NCBI GenBank assembly: GCA_964476595.1
Contig: CAYZCL010000064.1
Location: forward strand, 1 to 64,000
Direction: 5' to 3'
Source: JALSRD01 sp964476595
GTDB lineage: Bacteria > Desulfobacterota > Desulfobacteria > Desulfobacterales > JALSRD01
DNA: 64,000 nt
Shown here: piece after piece, positions 49,228 through 57,751 of the stretch
Position numbering within the stretch: the first letter of the stretch is position 1
Layout of the letters: every line of letters begins with the position of its first letter
Made by a program: the position numbers and the translations under genes
The notes under the pieces: model-generated
Database searches by the model: none
Told to the model about the DNA's origin: nothing
Seen by the model: the letters and a program-made list of their open reading frames with translations, nothing else

Positions 49228-51618
49228 TTAAATCCCCCGCTTGAACAGCTGGTCGGGCTCGGTGAAAGTGCCGGGTTTGCGGGTGTATTCGGTGGGCTCG
49301 GTGCCTTCCTTGAAGCACTCGAAGAAGGTGTTTTTGGACTGCGCCACCGGCAGCAGGCCGGTGTCGGCGTCGATCTTGGCGAACACCACCCCCTCCGGTA
49401 CCTGGAACACGCGCACGGGCTTGTCTTTGAGCACCCGCTGCATGAAGCCCAGCCAGATGGGGCTGGCGGCCCGCGAACCGGTCTCGCCCTTGCCCAGCGA
49501 GCGGCTGTTGTCAAAGCCCACCCACACGCCGGTGACGTAGCGCGGGGTGTAGCCCACGAACCAGGCGTCGTTGAGGTTGTTGGTGGTGCCGGTCTTGCCG
49601 GCCGCCGGCCGCTTGAGCGCTTTCACGCGCCAGCCGGTACCGTGCTTGACGACGCCCTGCAGCAGGTTGGTCATGATGTAGGCGGTGCTCTTGTCGATGA
49701 CTTTCTCCCGCTGGGGATCGCCTTTCTCCAGGATGTTGCCGTCGCGGTCCTCGATGCGGGTGATGAACACCGGCTTGACGCGGTAGCCCAGGTTGGCGAA
49801 CACCCCGTAAGCCTCCACCAGCTCCAGCAGCGAAACGCCCGAAGAGCCCAGGGCGATGGAGAGGTTGTGCGCCAGGTCGGAGGTGATGCCCAGCCGGTGG
49901 GCGTAGTCGATGGTGTAGTCGATGCCGATGTCCTTGAGGATCTTGACGGTGACCACGTTGAAGGATTTCTCCAGCGCCCGCCGGAACATGGTGGGGCCGT
50001 GAAACTTCTTTTCGTAGTTCTTGGGCTTCCAGGTGCGCTCCATGCCCTTTTCGTAGTAGACGACGGGCGAGTCGATGATCACCGTGGCCGGTGTGTAGCC
50101 CTTGTCCAGGGCGGCGGCGTAGATGATGGGCTTGAAGGCCGAGCCGGGCTGGCGCCGCGATTGCACGGCCCGGTTGAACTGGCTCTGCCGAAAATCGCGT
50201 CCGCCCACCATGGCCTTGATCTGCCCGCTCTCGACTTCCATGCAGACCAGGGCCGCCTGGGCCTTGGGGGTCTGCTCGAGGGTGACTTTCCAGGCGTCCC
50301 GGCCCTCCATTTTCTCTTTCACCGACACCAGGATCACGTCGCCGCTGCGCAGCACGTCGGACGGCCGCCGCACCCGCGCCTGGTAATAGGCCACGGCCGG
50401 GTTGGGTTTGCGTGCCCAGCGCATGGTCTCGAAGGCGATGATGCCGCGGCTGTCGCCCATGCGTACCACCACCTTCCCGCCGCGGTCGTCCACGGCCACC
50501 ACCACGGCCTCGAGGGTGCGCCCGGGGGCCGGCGGGTCGGCGGCCAGGGTCTGCTGCTGCCGGGCTGCGAAGGACTCGATCTGCTCCTCCTTCAGGTGGC
50601 GCAGGGGCCCGCGGTATCCCTGACGCTTGTCCAGGGCCTTGAGTCCCTTGAGGATCTCCTGGCGGGCGATGTGCTGCATGTCGATGTTGACGGCGGCGTA
50701 AATTTTCAGCCCACCGGTGGTGAGCGCCTCTTCCCCGTATTTCTTAATCACGTACTGGCGCACGTACTCGGTGTAGAAGGGCACCTTCTCGATGTACCAG
50801 TTGCGCCGGGACTTGATGTCCACCTGGCGGGCGATGGCCTCGTCGGCCTGGGCGCGGGTGATGTAGCCTTCGTCCACCATGCGGTTGAGCACGTAGATCT
50901 GGCGCTGCTTGGCGCGCTCGGGGTGGGAAAAGGGCGAGTAGCGGCTGGGCGCCTGGGGCAGGCCGGCCAGCATGGCGCACTCGGCCAGGTTCAGCTCGTC
51001 GGCGTGCTTGCCGAAGTAGTTCTCCGCCGCGGCCTCCACCCCGTAGGCGCCGTGGCCCAGGTAGATCTGGTTGAGGTAGAGGTAGAGAATCTCGTCCTTG
51101 GCCAGGCGCTTGTCGATGCGGTAGGCCAGGATGGCTTCCTTGATCTTGCGCTGGTAGCTGCGTTCGGGGGTCAGAAAGAACGTCTTGGCCACCTGCTGGG
51201 TGATGGTGCTGCCGCCCTGGACGATGGCGCCGGCCTCGACGTTCTTGAAAAAGGCGCGCACGATACTGATCAGGTCGATGCCCTGGTGCTTGTAAAACCG
51301 CGCGTCCTCGGCCGCAATGAAGGCCTGCTTTAGCATGTCGGGCATCTTGGACAGCGGGATGACGATGCGGCGTTCCTTGAAGAACTCCGCGATCTTGCGG
51401 CCGTCGTCGGCGTAGACCGTGGTGATCACGGGCGGCTTGTAGTCCTGGAGCGAGGCGATGCGCGGCAGGTCGGCGCTCAGGTACATGTAGAGCGCCGCCA
51501 GCGCCCCGGCCCCCAGCAGCACACCCACCAGGCCGAGAATCGTCACCCACTTGAAAAAGGTAAAAAATACGCCCCGCCGGCGGCGGGTCTTGCGGTTCTG
51601 ATCACTGTTTTTCGCCAT
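49228..51618 (-). CDS. mrcA: Penicillin-binding protein 1A (bifunctional glycosyltransferase/transpeptidase)
   Basis: A 796-residue peptidoglycan synthase. N-terminal anchor (FKWVTILGLVGVLLGAGALAALYMY), then the GT51 domain with EDARFYKHQGIDLIS and GGSTITQQVAKTFFL. An OB-like insert follows (EAVVVAVDDRGGKVVVRMGDSRGII). The transpeptidase has SxxK in GSAFKPIIYAAALDKGYTPA, SxN in LEKSFNVVTVK and KTGT in PAAGKTGTTNNLND. The start reads MAKNSDQ; upstream in-frame sequence is not protein-like. Transcribed opposite to its neighbours. Product is inner-membrane bound and builds cell wall. Confidence 0.95.
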   Translation of the reverse strand: MAKNSDQNRKTRRRRGVFFTFFKWVTILGLVGVLLGAGALAALYMYLSADLPRIASLQDYKPPVITTVYADDGRKIAEFFKERRIVIPLSKMPDMLKQAFIAAEDARFYKHQGIDLISIVRAFFKNVEAGAIVQGGSTITQQVAKTFFLTPERSYQRKIKEAILAYRIDKRLAKDEILYLYLNQIYLGHGAYGVEAAAENYFGKHADELNLAECAMLAGLPQAPSRYSPFSHPERAKQRQIYVLNRMVDEGYITRAQADEAIARQVDIKSRRNWYIEKVPFYTEYVRQYVIKKYGEEALTTGGLKIYAAVNIDMQHIARQEILKGLKALDKRQGYRGPLRHLKEEQIESFAARQQQTLAADPPAPGRTLEAVVVAVDDRGGKVVVRMGDSRGIIAFETMRWARKPNPAVAYYQARVRRPSDVLRSGDVILVSVKEKMEGRDAWKVTLEQTPKAQAALVCMEVESGQIKAMVGGRDFRQSQFNRAVQSRRQPGSAFKPIIYAAALDKGYTPATVIIDSPVVYYEKGMERTWKPKNYEKKFHGPTMFRRALEKSFNVVTVKILKDIGIDYTIDYAHRLGITSDLAHNLSIALGSSGVSLLELVEAYGVFANLGYRVKPVFITRIEDRDGNILEKGDPQREKVIDKSTAYIMTNLLQGVVKHGTGWRVKALKRPAAGKTGTTNNLNDAWFVGYTPRYVTGVWVGFDNSRSLGKGETGSRAASPIWLGFMQRVLKDKPVRVFQVPEGVVFAKIDADTGLLPVAQSKNTFFECFKEGTEPTEYTRKPGTFTEPDQLFKRGI

Positions 51619-51833
51619 GCAGCCACACCCGTATGCCAAATGTTCCCCCGGATCCCGCGGCGCCCCCGGGGGGTTGCAAGCCCCCCGTCGCAGCGGCAAG
51701 ATCCCTGAAGGAACCTATCCGCACAATCGTATCGAATCTTTAAATTGAGGAAATCCCACGGCCGAGAGCCGTCCGTCGGCACCTGACTGATTCTCCCTGT
51801 ATTTCAGAACAATCATAATGCAATAATTACGGT

Positions 51834-51860
51834 TTGACAACAATCCTATGGTAATATAGG
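51834..51860 (+). promoter_or_regulatory. Candidate promoter of hisI-hisG
   Basis: A consensus TTGACA at 51834-51839 lies upstream of TATAGG at 51855-51860, with a 15-base spacer, in an AT-rich patch between the divergent PBP1A and hisI genes. AAGAGG (51878-51883) precedes the hisI ATG. The short spacer lowers confidence. Confidence 0.4.
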
Positions 51861-51889
51861 TTTATCGTTTTTGAAATAAGAGGTTAGCC

Positions 51890-52264
51890 ATGATTGAACT
51901 CGACTTTGCAAAGATGGGCGGGCTGGTGCCGGCCGTGGTGCAGGATCACCGCAGCGGCGAGGTGCTGATGCTGGGTTTCATGAACCGCGAGGCATGGCAG
52001 GCCACGCTGGAGACCGGCAGAGCCACTTTCTACAGCCGCACCCGCGACGCACTGTGGGTCAAGGGCATGACGTCCGGACACGTGCAGCGGGTCCGGGAGA
52101 TCCGGGTGGACTGCGATGACGACACCGTGCTGCTCAAGGTCGAGCAGGTGGGCGGCGCCGCCTGCCACACCGGCTACCGCAGCTGTTTCTACCGGCGCGT
52201 GCGCGACGGGAAACTGGAGACCGTCGGCAAGCCGGTTTTCGATCCCAGGGAGGTTTACAAGTAG
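51890..52264 (+). CDS. hisI: Phosphoribosyl-AMP cyclohydrolase
   Basis: Opens the purine ring of PR-AMP in histidine biosynthesis. Full-length 124-residue enzyme of the single-domain type. The zinc/magnesium motif is VDCDDDTVLLKVEQVGGAACHTG, supplying Asp and Cys ligands, followed by RSCFYRRV. The N-terminal LVPAVVQDHRSGEVLMLGFMNREAW is also typical. The stop TAG directly abuts the hisG ATG. No fused HisE domain, and no other his genes nearby apart from hisG. Confidence 0.95.
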   Translation: MIELDFAKMGGLVPAVVQDHRSGEVLMLGFMNREAWQATLETGRATFYSRTRDALWVKGMTSGHVQRVREIRVDCDDDTVLLKVEQVGGAACHTGYRSCFYRRVRDGKLETVGKPVFDPREVYK

Positions 52265-53140
52265 ATGAACGACACGCTCAAGCTGGGCATCCCCAAGGGA
52301 AGCCTGCAGAACGCCACCATCGCCCTGTTCAAGCGTTCGGGGTGGGAAATCAACGTCAACGGCCGCAGCTATTTTCCGGAGATCAACGACGAGCGCATCG
52401 AGTGCGCCATCTGCCGCGCCCAGGAGATGTCGCGCTACGTGGAAGACGGCACCCTGGACGCCGGCCTGACCGGCAAAGACTGGATCGCCGAGAACCAGTC
52501 CGACGTGCGCGTGGTGGAGGACCTGGTCTACTCCAAGGTCAGCGCGCGACCGGCCCGCTGGGTGGTGGCGGTGCCCTTCGATTCGCCGGTCAGGGACATC
52601 TCCGGCCTGCAGGGCAGGAAGATCGCCACCGAGCTGGTCTCCTACACGCGCCGCTATTTCGCCGAGCGTAACATCGAGGTGGAGGTGGAGTTCTCGTGGG
52701 GCGCCACCGAGGCCAAGGTGGTCTCGGGCCTGGCCGACGCCATCGTGGAGGTCACCGAGACCGGCAGCACCATCAAGGCCCACGGCCTGCGCATCATCCA
52801 CGAACTGATGCAGACCAATACCCAGCTGATCGTCAACCACGAAGCCTGGAAGAACCCGGCCAAGCGCGAGAAGATCGAACAGATCGCACTGCTGCTCAAG
52901 GGTGCCCTGCTGGGGGAAAAACTGGTGGGCCTGAAGATGAACGTGCCCCAGGACAAGCTGGAGACCATCATCGGCCTGCTGCCCAGCCTGAACGCCCCCA
53001 CCGTCGCGCCGCTCTACAACTCGGACTGGTTCTCGGTGGAAACCGTCTCCGAAACCCACATCCTGCGGGACCTGATCCCCAGGCTGCTGAAAAACGGCGC
53101 CGAGGGCATCATCGAGTACCCCCTCAACAAGGTAGTGTGA
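52265..53140 (+). CDS. hisG: ATP phosphoribosyltransferase, long form (HisG-L)
   Basis: Catalyses the first histidine step, joining ATP and PRPP. At 291 residues it is the long form with a C-terminal ACT-like regulatory domain (about residues 215-291), so it should be feedback-inhibited by histidine without HisZ. Catalytic core: LGIPKGSLQNATIALFKRSGW at the N-terminus, DAGLTGKDWIAEN, and ADAIVEVTETGSTIKAHGL (the PRPP phosphate loop) near residue 160. Start follows the hisI stop immediately; the next gene begins five bases after. Confidence 0.95.
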   Translation: MNDTLKLGIPKGSLQNATIALFKRSGWEINVNGRSYFPEINDERIECAICRAQEMSRYVEDGTLDAGLTGKDWIAENQSDVRVVEDLVYSKVSARPARWVVAVPFDSPVRDISGLQGRKIATELVSYTRRYFAERNIEVEVEFSWGATEAKVVSGLADAIVEVTETGSTIKAHGLRIIHELMQTNTQLIVNHEAWKNPAKREKIEQIALLLKGALLGEKLVGLKMNVPQDKLETIIGLLPSLNAPTVAPLYNSDWFSVETVSETHILRDLIPRLLKNGAEGIIEYPLNKVV

Positions 53141-53144
53141 AAAC

Positions 53145-54284
53145 ATGATCTCCAAACGGACACGGGAAATCAGCTCCTTCATCGTCATGGACGTGCTGGA
53201 GCGTGCCGGCGAACTGGAGGCCCAGGGGCACCACGTCATCCACCTGGAGGTGGGCGAGCCGGATTTCGACACGCCGGCCTGCGTCAAGACCGAGGTGTGC
53301 CGCGCCCTGGAGCAGGGTTACACCCACTACACCCACAGCCTGGGGATGATCGAGCTGCGCCGCGCCATCTGCGACCACTACCGGGATCGCTATGGCGCAA
53401 CGGTAGACCCCGGACAGGTGGTGGTCACCTCGGGCACCTCGCCGGCCATCTTCCTGCTGTTCTCGACCCTGCTGGAGCCCGGCGACGAGGTCATCATCTC
53501 CAACCCCCACTACGCCTGCTACCCCAATTTCATCCGCTTCGTGCAGGGCCGCGTGGTGGAGATGCCGGTCTACGAGGAGGACGGTTTCCAGCTGCGGCCG
53601 GAAGACATCGAAAAGAAAATCACGCCCCGTACGCGGGCCATCTTCATCAACTCGCCCTCCAACCCCACTGGCAACCTGCTCTCGGCCGAGCGCATGCGCG
53701 CCATCACCGAACTGGGGCCCATGGTGGTCTCCGACGAGATCTACCACGGCCTGGTCTACGAGGGCCGCGAACACTCCATCCTGGAGTTCACCGACCGCGC
53801 CTTCGTTTTAAACGGCTTCTCCAAGCTCTACGCCATGACCGGCCTGCGCCTGGGCTACCTCATCGCGCCGCCGGACTTCATCCGCCCCATCCAGAAGGTG
53901 CAGCAGAACTTCTTCATCTCGGCCAATGCCGTCATCCAGCGCGCCGGCATCACCGCCCTGACCCTGGCCCACGACGACGTGCGCCGCATGAAGGAGACCT
54001 ACGACAAGCGGCGGCGGTTCATGGTCAAGCGCCTGCGCGAGCTGGGGCTGGGCATCACCGTGGAGCCCACCGGGGCCTTCTACGTCTTCGCCAACGCGCG
54101 CCACATCTCCGACGACTCCTACAAGCTGGCCTTCGACATCCTGGAAAAAGCCCACCTGGGCGTCACCCCGGGCATCGACTTCGGCAGCAACGGCGAAGGC
54201 TACCTGCGCTTTTCTTACGCCAGCTCCATGGACAACATCCGCGAGGGCCTGGACCGCCTGGAACGGTACCTGGACAGCCGATGA
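53145..54284 (+). CDS. PLP-dependent aminotransferase class I/II
   Basis: A 379-residue fold-type I aminotransferase. Ligands in order: VTSGTSPAIFLLFS near residue 90, INSPSNPTGNLLS near 160, and the Schiff-base lysine in NGFSKLYAMTGLRLGYL near residue 230 (SKxxxxxGxRxG). It opens RTREISSFIVMDVLERAGELE, with an IHLEVGEPDFDTP substrate segment typical of the aspartate/alanine group. It follows hisG by only four bases and could be the histidinol-phosphate aminotransferase, but the sequence looks more like an aspartate/alanine-type enzyme. Its stop overlaps engB. Confidence 0.87.
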   Translation: MISKRTREISSFIVMDVLERAGELEAQGHHVIHLEVGEPDFDTPACVKTEVCRALEQGYTHYTHSLGMIELRRAICDHYRDRYGATVDPGQVVVTSGTSPAIFLLFSTLLEPGDEVIISNPHYACYPNFIRFVQGRVVEMPVYEEDGFQLRPEDIEKKITPRTRAIFINSPSNPTGNLLSAERMRAITELGPMVVSDEIYHGLVYEGREHSILEFTDRAFVLNGFSKLYAMTGLRLGYLIAPPDFIRPIQKVQQNFFISANAVIQRAGITALTLAHDDVRRMKETYDKRRRFMVKRLRELGLGITVEPTGAFYVFANARHISDDSYKLAFDILEKAHLGVTPGIDFGSNGEGYLRFSYASSMDNIREGLDRLERYLDSR

Positions 54285-54901
54285 TCGTCAAATCCGCCGA
54301 GTTCGTCAAAAGCGCCCCCGACGTGGACCAGTGTCCGCCCGGCGACCTGCCGGAAATCGCCTTCGTGGGGCGCTCCAACGTGGGCAAGTCCTCGCTGATC
54401 AACGTGCTGGTCAACCGCCGCCGCCTGGCGCGCACCAGCAGCACCCCGGGCCGCACCCAGCTGCTCAACTTCTTTCGCATCAACGACCGTTTCCTGTTCG
54501 CGGATCTTCCCGGCTACGGCTACGCCAAGGTGCCGGCGGCCGTCAAGAAGACCTGGCAGCCCATGGTGCAGAACTACCTCACGCGGCGCGACAACCTGCG
54601 CGGCGTGGTGCTCATCCTGGACATCCGGCGCACGCCGGGTCCCGACGAGCTGCGCCTGATCGACTGGTTCGGACGCCGGCAGCACCCCTGCATCGCGGTG
54701 CTCACCAAGGCCGACAAGCTGTCGCGCACCAAAGCCGCCGCGCGTCACCGCCAGGTGGCCGCCGACCTGGGGATGGACCCCGAAGATCTGCTGCTCTTCT
54801 CGGCCAAAACGCGCCGGGGGAAAGATGAACTGTGGCGGCGCATCGGGGAGCTGGTGGGGGAAAACCCGGCCGGGGAAGAGGGGGAGGCCGCCCGTGGCTG
54901 A
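54281..54901 (+). CDS. engB: Ribosome biogenesis GTPase EngB (YihA/YsxC)
   Basis: A 206-residue essential GTPase of large-subunit assembly and division. G1 EIAFVGRSNVGKSSLINVLV, G2 SSTPGRTQLLNFF, G3 LPGYGYAK, G4 VLTKADKLSR, and G5 LLFSAKTRRG all match the family in order. ATG overlaps the aminotransferase stop (ATGA) and the 3' end overlaps the era start. The spread of these overlaps suggests all are coupled. Confidence 0.95.
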   Translation: MIVKSAEFVKSAPDVDQCPPGDLPEIAFVGRSNVGKSSLINVLVNRRRLARTSSTPGRTQLLNFFRINDRFLFADLPGYGYAKVPAAVKKTWQPMVQNYLTRRDNLRGVVLILDIRRTPGPDELRLIDWFGRRQHPCIAVLTKADKLSRTKAAARHRQVAADLGMDPEDLLLFSAKTRRGKDELWRRIGELVGENPAGEEGEAARG

Positions 54902-55808
54902 GAGGCCCGAAACCAAAGCGCCCTTCCGCTCCGGCTTCGTGGCCATCGCCGGCGCGCCCAACGTGGGCAAGTCCACCCTGCTCAACCGCGTGCTGGGCGA
55001 GAAGATCTCGATTACCTCCAAGCGGCCCCAGACCACGCGCAACCGCATCCTGGGCATCCTGCACCGCCCCGACGCCCAGCTGGTGTTCATCGACACCCCC
55101 GGCGTACACCGGCCCAGCGGAGAACTCAACCGGCGCATCGTGGCCACGGCGCTGACGGCCCTGGGCGAAGCCGACCTGGTGCTGGTCATGGTGGACGCCG
55201 TCAGGCCCGACCCCGAGGCCGAAAAGCTACTGCTCTCCCACCTGAAAAAGTCCGGCCTGCCCGCGGTGCTGGCCATCAACAAGATCGACCGCCTGCCCGA
55301 CAAGCGGGACCTGCTGGTGCTCATCGAGCAGTGGGCGCAGCGCGGCCGCTTCCACGAGATCGTGCCCATCAGCGCCCTGGACGGCACCCAGGTCGACCGG
55401 CTGGTGACGGTCATGGTGTCGCTGCTGCCGCCGGGACCGCCTTTCTATCCCGAGGACAGCCTCACCGACCTGCCCCAGCGCTTCATCGTGGCCGAGATGA
55501 TCCGCGAAAAAGTCTTTCGCCTCACGGGCCAGGAGATCCCCTATGCCAGTGCGGTGACCATTGAGCACTTCGCACGCTCCGAGACCCGCAACCTGGTGGA
55601 GATCCACGCCAAGATCCACGTGGAGCGCGACTCCCAGAAGGGCATCATCATCGGCAAGGGCGGCGCCAAGCTCAAGGAGATCGGCCAGGCCGCGCGCCGC
55701 GACATCCAGCGCCTGCTGCAGGCCAAGGTCTACCTCAAGCTCTTCGTGCGCGTGCAGAAGAACTGGAGCCGCGACACCCGCGCCCTGCGCCGTTTCGGGT
55801 ACGAATGA
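54894..55808 (+). CDS. era: GTPase Era
   Basis: A 304-residue GTPase that binds 16S rRNA and assists 30S maturation. G1 AIAGAPNVGKSTLLNRVLG, G2 SITSKRPQTTRNRILG, G3 FIDTPGVHRPSGELN, G4 LAINKIDRLPDK, and a C-terminal KH domain with KGIIIGKGGAKLKEIGQAA. A GTG start overlaps the engB stop. Together with rnc upstream in the window it forms the familiar ribosome maturation set, here separated by PBP1A and his genes. Confidence 0.96.
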   Translation: MAERPETKAPFRSGFVAIAGAPNVGKSTLLNRVLGEKISITSKRPQTTRNRILGILHRPDAQLVFIDTPGVHRPSGELNRRIVATALTALGEADLVLVMVDAVRPDPEAEKLLLSHLKKSGLPAVLAINKIDRLPDKRDLLVLIEQWAQRGRFHEIVPISALDGTQVDRLVTVMVSLLPPGPPFYPEDSLTDLPQRFIVAEMIREKVFRLTGQEIPYASAVTIEHFARSETRNLVEIHAKIHVERDSQKGIIIGKGGAKLKEIGQAARRDIQRLLQAKVYLKLFVRVQKNWSRDTRALRRFGYE

Positions 55809-56632
55809 TCCTTTCCTTTCACCCCTGCGTGGTCACCGACGAAAACCGTATCTGCGCCGGCCGGCCGCCGGATCACCAGGACCTGGCCGCCATCCGGCGC
55901 GCCAAGGCCGTCGTGCTGCCCCAGGGCTGCACGGCCGCGCTCTACCGCATGGCCCGCGAGAACTGCCGGCACGTGTTTCCCGACTACGACGCGCGCTTCG
56001 CCTTCCCCGGCAAGATCGGACAAATCCGCCTGTTCCGCGAACACGACGCCCCGCACCCGCAAACCGAAATCGTCACCGATGTCCCCGCCTTGCTCTCGCG
56101 GCTCAAACAGGACCCCGCCGGTCCGCTGGGGTTTCCGTACCTCATCAAACTGGACTGGGGCGGGGAGGGCCGCACCATCTTCGCGCTGCGTTCGGCCGCC
56201 GAACTTGACCCCGGCCTTTTCGATGTTCTACAATCCCCCGGAGTGCGGGAAAGCGGCCTGCTGGTGCAGCGCTTCGTGCCCTGCGGCGGCCGTGTGCTGC
56301 GGGTGACCGTCATCGGCCGGCAACGCCTGACCTACTGGCGCGTGGCCGACGACCACCGCCAGCCCCTGGCCGGGCTGGCCCTCGGGGGACGCATCGAACG
56401 CGACCTGGACCCGGGCCTGCAGCAGGCGGCCACGGCGGCCATTGACCGCTTTTGTGCCGGAAGCGGCATCAACCTTGCCGGTTTCGACGTCATTTTCCCT
56501 GAAAACGAACCGAAGCCCCTGCTGCTGGAAATCAACTACTTCTTCGGCCGCGAGGGCCTGGGCGGATCAGCGGCCTTTTACCGGTTGCTCAACGCCGAAA
56601 TCCGCCGCTGGATCGAGGGCCTGCGGCACTGA
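55805..56632 (+). CDS. ATP-grasp-fold protein of unknown role
   Basis: A 275-residue protein with a RimK-like ATP-grasp layout. The nucleotide-binding lysine region is LIKLDWGGEGRTIFALR near residue 115, followed by LVQRFVPCGGRVLRVTVIGRQRLTY and the metal/catalytic end AGFDVIFPENEPKPLLLEINYFFGREG, with Glu-Asn as in ATP-grasp ligases. An N-terminal domain (HPCVVTDENRICAGRPPD) resembles the first ATP-grasp part. ATG overlaps the era stop. Substrate unknown; the conserved coupling to era is the main clue. Confidence 0.8.
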   Translation: MILSFHPCVVTDENRICAGRPPDHQDLAAIRRAKAVVLPQGCTAALYRMARENCRHVFPDYDARFAFPGKIGQIRLFREHDAPHPQTEIVTDVPALLSRLKQDPAGPLGFPYLIKLDWGGEGRTIFALRSAAELDPGLFDVLQSPGVRESGLLVQRFVPCGGRVLRVTVIGRQRLTYWRVADDHRQPLAGLALGGRIERDLDPGLQQAATAAIDRFCAGSGINLAGFDVIFPENEPKPLLLEINYFFGREGLGGSAAFYRLLNAEIRRWIEGLRH

Positions 56633-56698
56633 AGAAGAATCGATGATGAACACCGGCCGCGAGCCGTCCGGAGACGCTGTGGAAAGAAAACACGCCTG

Positions 56699-56995
56699 AT
56701 GCAACCCTATGCCTACGACCTGGACGACGCCACCATCCGTCGCGAACGCGCCAAAGCCCGCGAACTGCGCGCCTCCCAGTGGTGGAAGCGCAAGCTCGCC
56801 AAGGGCGTCTGCGGCTACTGCGGCCGGCCCACCCCACCCCGCGAGCTGACCATGGACCACATCGTCCCCCTCTCTCGCGGCGGCCGCAGCACCAGGGGCA
56901 ACGTCATCCCGGCCTGCAAGACCTGCAACACCAAGAAAAAACAGCTCCTCCCCATGGAGTGGGAGGCTTATCTAAAGGACCATTTCGACGGTTAG
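56699..56995 (+). CDS. HNH-family nuclease
   Basis: A 98-residue protein with a complete HNH motif: CGYCGRP (first CxxC), MDHIVPLSRGG (the catalytic Asp-His), NVIPACKTCNTKKK (Asn and second CxxC). An N-terminal helical part (DDATIRRERAKARELRASQWW) may bind DNA. Stand-alone HNH proteins like this occur near phage or restriction functions, but no such genes are next to it. It follows the ATP-grasp gene by 66 bases. Confidence 0.85.
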   Translation: MQPYAYDLDDATIRRERAKARELRASQWWKRKLAKGVCGYCGRPTPPRELTMDHIVPLSRGGRSTRGNVIPACKTCNTKKKQLLPMEWEAYLKDHFDG

Positions 56996-57040
56996 AGTGG
57001 CTACAGGAAAAGGGTTTCCACTCCAAAAACAGGGAAGAGA

Positions 57041-57281
57041 ATGATTGAGATTAGAACCGGTTCTGCGGAATTGCTCGATGTGATCCGCCCGTTGCGCGAG
57101 GCCCCTTTCAAATTGCCCGGGATTTCTCGCCTCACCTGGCAAATCTGGAAAAACTGACGAGAAACGACTACGACCGGCTGTTCGGCAGCATAGACATCAA
57201 CATCACCTACGAGGTTTTTCGCAGGAACGTTCTGCTGGCCATGCAGAACGCCGAATCCTGCCGGTCATCCGATCCTTGACA
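57041..57281 (+). pseudogene. Fused remnant gene fragments
   Basis: A short frame beginning MIEIRTGSAELLDVIRPLREA looks like the opening of a GNAT-type acetyltransferase but stops after about 37 codons. In the next frame the same stretch reads FSPHLANLEKLTRNDYDRLFG and then ITYEVFRRNVLLAMQNAE up to a stop near 57281, which looks like the end of an unrelated protein. The join at about 57103 suggests a deletion that fused two broken genes. Families not confirmed. Confidence 0.35.
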
Positions 57282-57351
57282 CCATCGTTGGCACCATCGT
57301 TGGGGTCAAACCTTGTGGCACCATCGTTGGGGTCAAACCTTGAATTGTGAA
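57278..57351. repeat. Tandem 27-base repeat containing the dispersed 23-mer
   Basis: The 26 bases GGCACCATCGTTGGGGTCAAACCTTG start at 57290 and repeat exactly at 57317 (27-base period), with a partial extra copy before them. The last unit continues into AATTGTGAA, giving the exact 23-mer 57329-57351. Confidence 0.85.
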
Positions 57352-57492
57352 TAAGCATTCGCATCGGCCGCTTTTTCGGCTTATTTACTTATCGTTCGGG
57401 CTGACCAGGAACGACTAGCACCAGAACAAATAAGAAACCGTGCTTTTAGGGTTGATGCAACCGCACTGGTTCACAATTCAAGGTTTGACCCC
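57329..57492. mobile_element. Candidate non-autonomous element bounded by 23-bp inverted repeats
   Basis: Perfect inverted 23-mers at 57329-57351 and 57470-57492 bound a 164-bp segment with no reading frame of note. The same 23-mer occurs at 2912-2934. The size and ends resemble a MITE or REP-type element; no transposase is present, so the class is unproven. Confidence 0.5.
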
Positions 57493-57751
57493 TTCAGGGC
57501 CCCAAATCTTTCTTGACATGGCACCTGGGATGGATGAAAAAATTGCCTCAGCGGCAAATCGGCATCTTTTCCGCCGGCGCGGGATATGCCCCGATCATTT
57601 ACGAAGATTTGCGGCATTTTGCTCCCGGGCGATTCATCCCCCTTCAGGGGCCTCTTTTTTCCATGACGCTCTGCGGGCGATCAGACGGCGCCGGTGATCG
57701 AAAACCGCGCTACCGACCGATCATTTTTTCATCAGCAAAGGAGGCTTTTTC

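Larger units (their letters stand above)
56996..57751. other. Gene-poor scar region with gene fragments and repeats
   Basis: About 750 bases without an intact gene. It contains two coding fragments, a tandem and inverted repeat cluster, and a short GC hairpin (57639-57650) with a T-run that may be a weak terminator before the ABC genes. A TTGACA at 57513 has no matching -10. Confidence 0.6.

Noticed and set aside
57513..57541. TTGACA at 57513 as a promoter for the first BMP binding protein
   Set aside because: No acceptable -10 box lies 16-18 bases downstream.
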